Source: DASRJX01 sp035649235
GTDB taxonomy: Bacteria; Acidobacteriota; Polarisedimenticolia; Gp22-AA2
DNA length: 36,073 bases
Reading direction: 5' to 3'
Assembly: GCA_035649235.1 (NCBI GenBank)
Contig: DASRJX010000028.1
Span: 1 to 36,073 of the forward strand
The position numbers and the translations under genes are program-made. Within the stretch, counting starts at the first letter, position 1; each line of letters starts with the position of its first letter. Below, piece after piece: positions 32,892 through 36,073 of this stretch. Below the pieces are notes generated by a model. The model made no database searches. It saw only the letters and a list, made by a program, of their open reading frames with translations, and had not been told where the DNA came from.

Positions 32892-33281
32892 TCACCCCTT
32901 CCGGATCTTCATGGTGCGGCCGGACCCCACGCGGACCAGCGCCTGCGACGGGTTCTGGGCCGCGCCGCTTCGGTTCCTCGTGATCTCCTCACGGAGCAAC
33001 GTCATGAAGCGATCCATCTCCATCTGCATCGCCTCCATCTTGCGGCGCATGTTGAGAATGATCTCGACGCCCGCCAGGTTGACCCCCAGGTCGCGCGTCA
33101 GGCTGAGGATGAACGACAGGGTCTCGAGGTCCTTGTCGGAGTAGAGGCGCGTGTTGCCCTCGGTGCGCGAGGGGCGGAGCAGTCCCTCGCGCTCGTAAAG
33201 TCGCAGCGTCTGTGGATGGACCTCGAGCTGGCGCGCCACGACGCTGATCATGTAATACGCCCGGTCCTTGCGGTCCTTCAT
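32892..33281 (-). CDS. hspR: HspR-type MerR-family heat-shock repressor
   Basis: A 129-residue MerR-family regulator. The winged helix-turn-helix is YMISVVARQLEVHPQTLRLY, with EREGLLRPSRTEGNTRLYSDKD. It is followed by the helix RDLGVNLAGVEIILNMRRKM and a coiled region to about 100. The tail is a basic GSGRTMKIRKG, without metal-binding cysteines, as in HspR rather than MerR sensors. HspR represses dnaK operons through HAIR-type operators, with DnaK acting as co-repressor in the species studied. Its position as the fourth gene of dnaK-hsp20-dnaJ-hspR fits an autoregulatory loop. The start is ATG 33279-33281, with GGAG 6 nt upstream. An upstream open extension opposite dnaJ is a shadow. The operator would lie upstream of dnaK, outside this window. 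Confidence 0.92.
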   Translation of the reverse strand: MKDRKDRAYYMISVVARQLEVHPQTLRLYEREGLLRPSRTEGNTRLYSDKDLETLSFILSLTRDLGVNLAGVEIILNMRRKMEAMQMEMDRFMTLLREEITRNRSGAAQNPSQALVRVGSGRTMKIRKG

Positions 33282-33307
33282 TCGCCGCTCCGTCGTCGGG
33301 TCCCGCC

Positions 33308-34435
33308 TCAGCCGAACAGTCCGCGGCGCAGGGACTCGCCTCCCTCGACCGCATCGAGCTCCTGGAGCAACTGCCGCGCCCGCTGGTTCTCGAGGCGAGG
33401 CGTGGTGACCCTGGCTTCGACGTAGTGATCGCCGCGCCCGGTCCCGCGCAGGGACGGCGCGCCTTTGCCACGCAGTCGGAATTTCTGCCCGGTCTCCGTC
33501 CCCGGCGGGATCCGGATGCGCGTCTTCCCGTCGATCGTCGGAACCTCGATACGCGTGCCCAGGGCGGCCTCGGACACCGTGATCGGGACGGTGCAATGGA
33601 TATTATCACCAATCCGACGGAAAAAAGGATGCGGCTCCACCTGCGTGACGATGTAGAGATCGCCCGGAGGGCCGCCGTTCCGTCCGGCGCGGCCGCGACC
33701 CGGGACGCGCACCCGGGAGCCGTTGTCCACGCCGGCGGGAATGTGGACGGAGATCGTCTCCCGGCGCGTCAGGATCCCGGCGCCGGCGCAGGTGCCGCAG
33801 CCGTCCCACCCGAGCGTGCCCTCCCCGCCGCACCGGCGGCAGGTGAAGCACAGCCGCAAGGGGCCCGGCAGACGGCTGATCTGTCCGGTGCCCGCGCAGT
33901 CCGGGCAGGGGCGGCGCGCGGAGGAGGGCACCCGTCCGCTCCCGGCGCAGCGGCCGCAGCCCGACTCGGCGTCGATCTCCATCTGGGTGGTGAGGCCCTC
34001 GAGCGACTGGAAGAACTCGATGCCCAGCGTGCGGGTGACGTCCTCCCCCCGCCGCGGCTCGGATCGCCGGGCGTCCTCAGTGCCCCCGTCCCGAAGGATC
34101 TCGGAGATCAGCGACGAAAAATAGCCCGGGCCGCCGGACTCGAAGGCGGACTCGAGATCCGAGGCCGTCCGTCGCGGGCCGGCCTCGGCCCCGGACGGCG
34201 CGCGGCGGGAGGCGGACTCGCCGCCCCGCGCGTCGAGGTCGCGGTCGTAGGCCTTGCGCTTCGCTGGCTCGCTGAGGGCTGCGTAGGCTTCGTTGACCTG
34301 CTTGAAGAGATCCACGGCCCGCCGGTCGCCGGGATTGAGGTCGGGGTGGTATTTGCGCGCCAGGCGGCGGAAGGCCCGCTTGATGTCCGCCAGCTTCGCC
34401 TTGCGAGTCAGTCCGAGGACGTCATAGTGGCTCAT
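33308..34435 (-). CDS. dnaJ: DnaJ-type Hsp40 co-chaperone
   Basis: A 375-residue type I Hsp40 that delivers substrates to DnaK and stimulates its ATPase. The J domain (about 1-70) has the HPD motif at residues 30-32 in YHPDLNPGD. The region that is usually Gly/Phe-rich (75-125) is instead Ser/Arg/Glu-rich with few Phe. The zinc domain carries four CxxCxGxG repeats: CGRCAGSG, CPDCAGTG, CRRCGGEG and CGTCAGAG. The C-terminal beta domains (about 220-375) include NGGPPGDLYIVTQVEPHPFF and the typical PTIDGKTRIRIPPGT. The start is ATG 34433-34435; the gap to hsp20 is 15 nt and to hspR 26 nt. DnaJ rather than CbpA is set by the zinc domain. Confidence 0.95.
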   Translation of the reverse strand: MSHYDVLGLTRKAKLADIKRAFRRLARKYHPDLNPGDRRAVDLFKQVNEAYAALSEPAKRKAYDRDLDARGGESASRRAPSGAEAGPRRTASDLESAFESGGPGYFSSLISEILRDGGTEDARRSEPRRGEDVTRTLGIEFFQSLEGLTTQMEIDAESGCGRCAGSGRVPSSARRPCPDCAGTGQISRLPGPLRLCFTCRRCGGEGTLGWDGCGTCAGAGILTRRETISVHIPAGVDNGSRVRVPGRGRAGRNGGPPGDLYIVTQVEPHPFFRRIGDNIHCTVPITVSEAALGTRIEVPTIDGKTRIRIPPGTETGQKFRLRGKGAPSLRGTGRGDHYVEARVTTPRLENQRARQLLQELDAVEGGESLRRGLFG

Positions 34436-34450
34436 GACCGGCTGGACCTC

Positions 34451-34933
34451 TCAGCCGACGCGGATGCGCACCGGATTTCCTCGTCCGCGGGCCATCTTGG
34501 GGAGCCGGACCTCGAGCACCCCCTGGCTGACGCGGGCGACGACTCTCCTCTCGTCGACGCCTCCCGGCAGCTGCACGGACCGGGAGAACGGCCCGTAGGT
34601 GCGCTCGACCCTCAAGTGTTCCGCCTGCCGCGACTCGCGGGCCATCGGCCTCTCCCCCTCGAGCGTCAGCGTGCGGCCCTCCAGCCGGAGCTGGATGCCT
34701 CCCTTCGGCACGCCAGGGACCTCCGCCATCAGGACGAAGGCCTCGCGCTCCTCCCGGAGGTCGACGGCAGGGGCCCAGCCGCTGAACTCTCCTGCGTCCG
34801 AACCGCCTCCGCGCCGCAGGGCGGTTTCGAACAGACGGTTGAGCCGTTCCTTGAGCCCGGTCAGCTCGCGCAGTGGATCCCACGCGGCGACCGGACTCTC
34901 GCCCTTGGTTCCGCGGCTGGGGCGGCTGCTCAT
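34451..34933 (-). CDS. Small heat-shock protein Hsp20
   Basis: A 160-residue small heat-shock protein that holds unfolding proteins for refolding by the DnaK system. The N-terminal arm (1-~50) has WDPLRELTGLKERLNRLF, followed by the alpha-crystallin domain (about 52-145): PAVDLREEREAFVLMAEVPG, YGPFSRSVQLPGGVDERRV and the closing GVLEVRLPK. The C-terminal tail is a short NPVRIRVG, which contains the V-x-I type assembly motif. The length is usual. The ATG overlaps the dnaK stop by 4 nt (ATGA). Its place between dnaK and dnaJ indicates co-regulation. Confidence 0.95.
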   Translation of the reverse strand: MSSRPSRGTKGESPVAAWDPLRELTGLKERLNRLFETALRRGGGSDAGEFSGWAPAVDLREEREAFVLMAEVPGVPKGGIQLRLEGRTLTLEGERPMARESRQAEHLRVERTYGPFSRSVQLPGGVDERRVVARVSQGVLEVRLPKMARGRGNPVRIRVG

Positions 34934-36073
34934 CGCTTCGACTCGTCGACGTCGACGTACTCGGCGTCGATGACGTCCCCTTCCGGGGCCTTGCCGGCCG
35001 ACCCGCCGGCTCCCCGCTCCCCGGGGCCTCCTTCCGCCGAGGGTCCGGGAGAGCCCTCCGGTCCGCCGCCCGGTCCGGCCTTCTGATAGAGGTGCTCCGC
35101 CAGCTTGTGCGAGGCTCGCTCGAGGTCGCCGAGCGCCTTCTGGATCTGCTCCTTCGTGCCGTCAGCCATCACCTTACGCACCTCCTCGATGGCGGCGCGG
35201 GCTGCGCGCTCGTCCTCCGGGGCGACCTTGTCCCGGTTCTCCTCCAGGAGCTTCTCGATCTGGTAGGCGCGCGTCTCCGCCGCGTTGCGGACTTCGATCT
35301 GCTCCCGCCTCTCCTTGTCCTCCTTCGAGTGGGCCTCGGCCTCCTTGACCATTCGGTCGATGTCGTCCTTGGTGAGGGTCCCCGTGCCGCTGATGGTGAT
35401 GCGCTGCTCCTTCTGGGTCGCGAGGTCCTTGGCGGAGACGTTCAGGATCCCGTTGGCGTCGAGGTCGAACGCCACCTCGATCTTCGGTATGCCTCGCGGC
35501 GCGGGCGGGATGCCGACCAGGTGGAACTTGCCCAGCGTCCGATTGTCGCTCGCCATGTCGCGCTCGCCCTGCAGGACGTGCACCTCGACGCTCGTCTGAC
35601 TGTCGCCCGCCGTGGAGAAGATCTCGCTCTTCTTGGTGGGGATCGTAGTGTTCCGGTCGATGAGCCGGGTCATGACCGCTCCCAGCGTCTCGATGCCGAG
35701 CGACAGCGGCGTGACGTCGAGCAGCAGGAGGTCTTTCACCTCGCCGGCGAGGACACCCGCCTGGACCGCCGCGCCTACGGCCACGACCTCGTCCGGGTTG
35801 ACGCCCTTGTGCGGCTCCTTCCCGAACAGCTGGCGCACCAGTTCCTGGATCTTCGGGATCCGGGTGCTGCCCCCCACCAGGACGACCTCGTCGATGTCCT
35901 GGGGCTTGAGCCCGGCGTCCTTGAGGGCTTGCTCCACGGGCGGGAGCGAGCGCTCGAAGAGATCGCCGGCCAGCCTCTCGAACTGGGCGCGCGAGAGTTT
36001 CATCGTCAGGTGCTTCGGGCCCGTCGCATCCGCCGTGATGAAGGGCAGGTTGATCTCGGTCTCCGTCACGGTC
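34930..36073 (-). CDS. dnaK: Molecular chaperone DnaK, C-terminal part (partial)
   Basis: The window edge cuts the gene; 380 residues of the C-terminal part remain. Absent are the first roughly 280 residues including the ATP-binding phosphate loops. Visible are the end of the ATPase domain, with EINLPFITADATGPKHL and VLVGGSTRIPKIQELV. It is followed by the linker-type LLLLDVTPLSLGIETLG, the substrate-binding domain with VLQGERDMASDNRTLGKF and PAPRGIPKIEVAFDLD. The C-terminal helical lid is next, with the Gly/Pro-rich tail and the terminal VIDAEYVDVDESKR. This acidic ending is the DnaK type, not HscA. It overlaps hsp20 by 4 nt. The promoter and any HAIR operator lie beyond the right edge. Confidence 0.97.
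   Translation of the reverse strand, partial: TVTETEINLPFITADATGPKHLTMKLSRAQFERLAGDLFERSLPPVEQALKDAGLKPQDIDEVVLVGGSTRIPKIQELVRQLFGKEPHKGVNPDEVVAVGAAVQAGVLAGEVKDLLLLDVTPLSLGIETLGAVMTRLIDRNTTIPTKKSEIFSTAGDSQTSVEVHVLQGERDMASDNRTLGKFHLVGIPPAPRGIPKIEVAFDLDANGILNVSAKDLATQKEQRITISGTGTLTKDDIDRMVKEAEAHSKEDKERREQIEVRNAAETRAYQIEKLLEENRDKVAPEDERAARAAIEEVRKVMADGTKEQIQKALGDLERASHKLAEHLYQKAGPGGGPEGSPGPSAEGGPGERGAGGSAGKAPEGDVIDAEYVDVDESKR

Noticed and set aside
34600..34630. CTTGAG-like sequence as a HAIR operator for HspR
   Set aside because: Only one half-site is visible inside the hsp20 coding sequence; no inverted partner at the usual spacing was seen.
1..36073. tRNA, rRNA, CRISPR, insertion sequence or att site
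   Set aside because: Scanning by eye found no cloverleaf, repeat array, transposase or terminal inverted repeats. A tRNAscan and self-comparison would settle this.

Overview
This is a GC-rich (roughly two-thirds G+C by eye), densely coding bacterial chromosomal window of ordinary core genes. No insertion sequence, phage gene, CRISPR array, tRNA or rRNA was seen. The best guess for the host is an Acidobacteriota member, with a deltaproteobacterial-type lineage such as myxobacteria as the alternative. Supporting this are a gram-negative LPS-transport locus, an MglA polarity GTPase beside der, a receiver protein with a long disordered linker, HspR-controlled chaperones, and acyl-CoA plus B12-dependent mutase metabolism. 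This is inference from gene content, not from a marker gene.

Layout, left to right. At 1-229 lies the 3' end of a plus-strand secreted-type protein. It converges on a minus-strand series that reads, in transcription order, der, mglA, a CPBP protease, an unknown secreted protein, glnA and glnE (9410 down to 241). At 9411-9541 a divergent promoter region drives an HU/IHF-type gene and then a membrane-embedded site-2 protease on the plus strand. The protease gene overlaps the end of comEC tail-to-tail. From 36073 down to 10680 everything is on the minus strand. Its order is dnaK (partial), hsp20, dnaJ, hspR, a sigma-70 factor, a DnaC-like ATPase, thiolase, 3-hydroxybutyryl-CoA dehydrogenase, crotonase, lptC-lptA fusion, lptB, rpoN, hpf, acyl-CoA dehydrogenase, the two methylmalonyl-CoA mutase subunits, a response regulator, valS, nadC, birA, coaX, an unknown gene and comEC.

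Several functional sets are visible. GlnE is the adenylyltransferase that controls GlnA. DnaK, Hsp20 and DnaJ form a chaperone operon ending in its probable repressor HspR. Thiolase, dehydrogenase, crotonase and acyl-CoA dehydrogenase make up an acetyl-CoA/butyryl-CoA (beta-oxidation-type) route, and the split mutase joins odd- or branched-chain acyl-CoA to the TCA cycle. LptCA and LptB export LPS, next to the widely conserved rpoN-hpf pair. NadC, BirA and CoaX supply NAD, biotinylated carboxylases and CoA. Many junctions are 1-4 nt overlaps, so translational coupling is extensive.

The points most worth a second look are: the site-2 protease whose first membrane helix lies upstream of any ordinary start codon; the HspR-plus-sigma-factor pair; a DnaC-like ATPase coupled to a thiolase; the LptC-LptA fusion; MglA and response-regulator proteins with long disordered tails; and two unrecognised genes (13295-14032 and 4743-5876). 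I did not find a clearly new multi-gene system.
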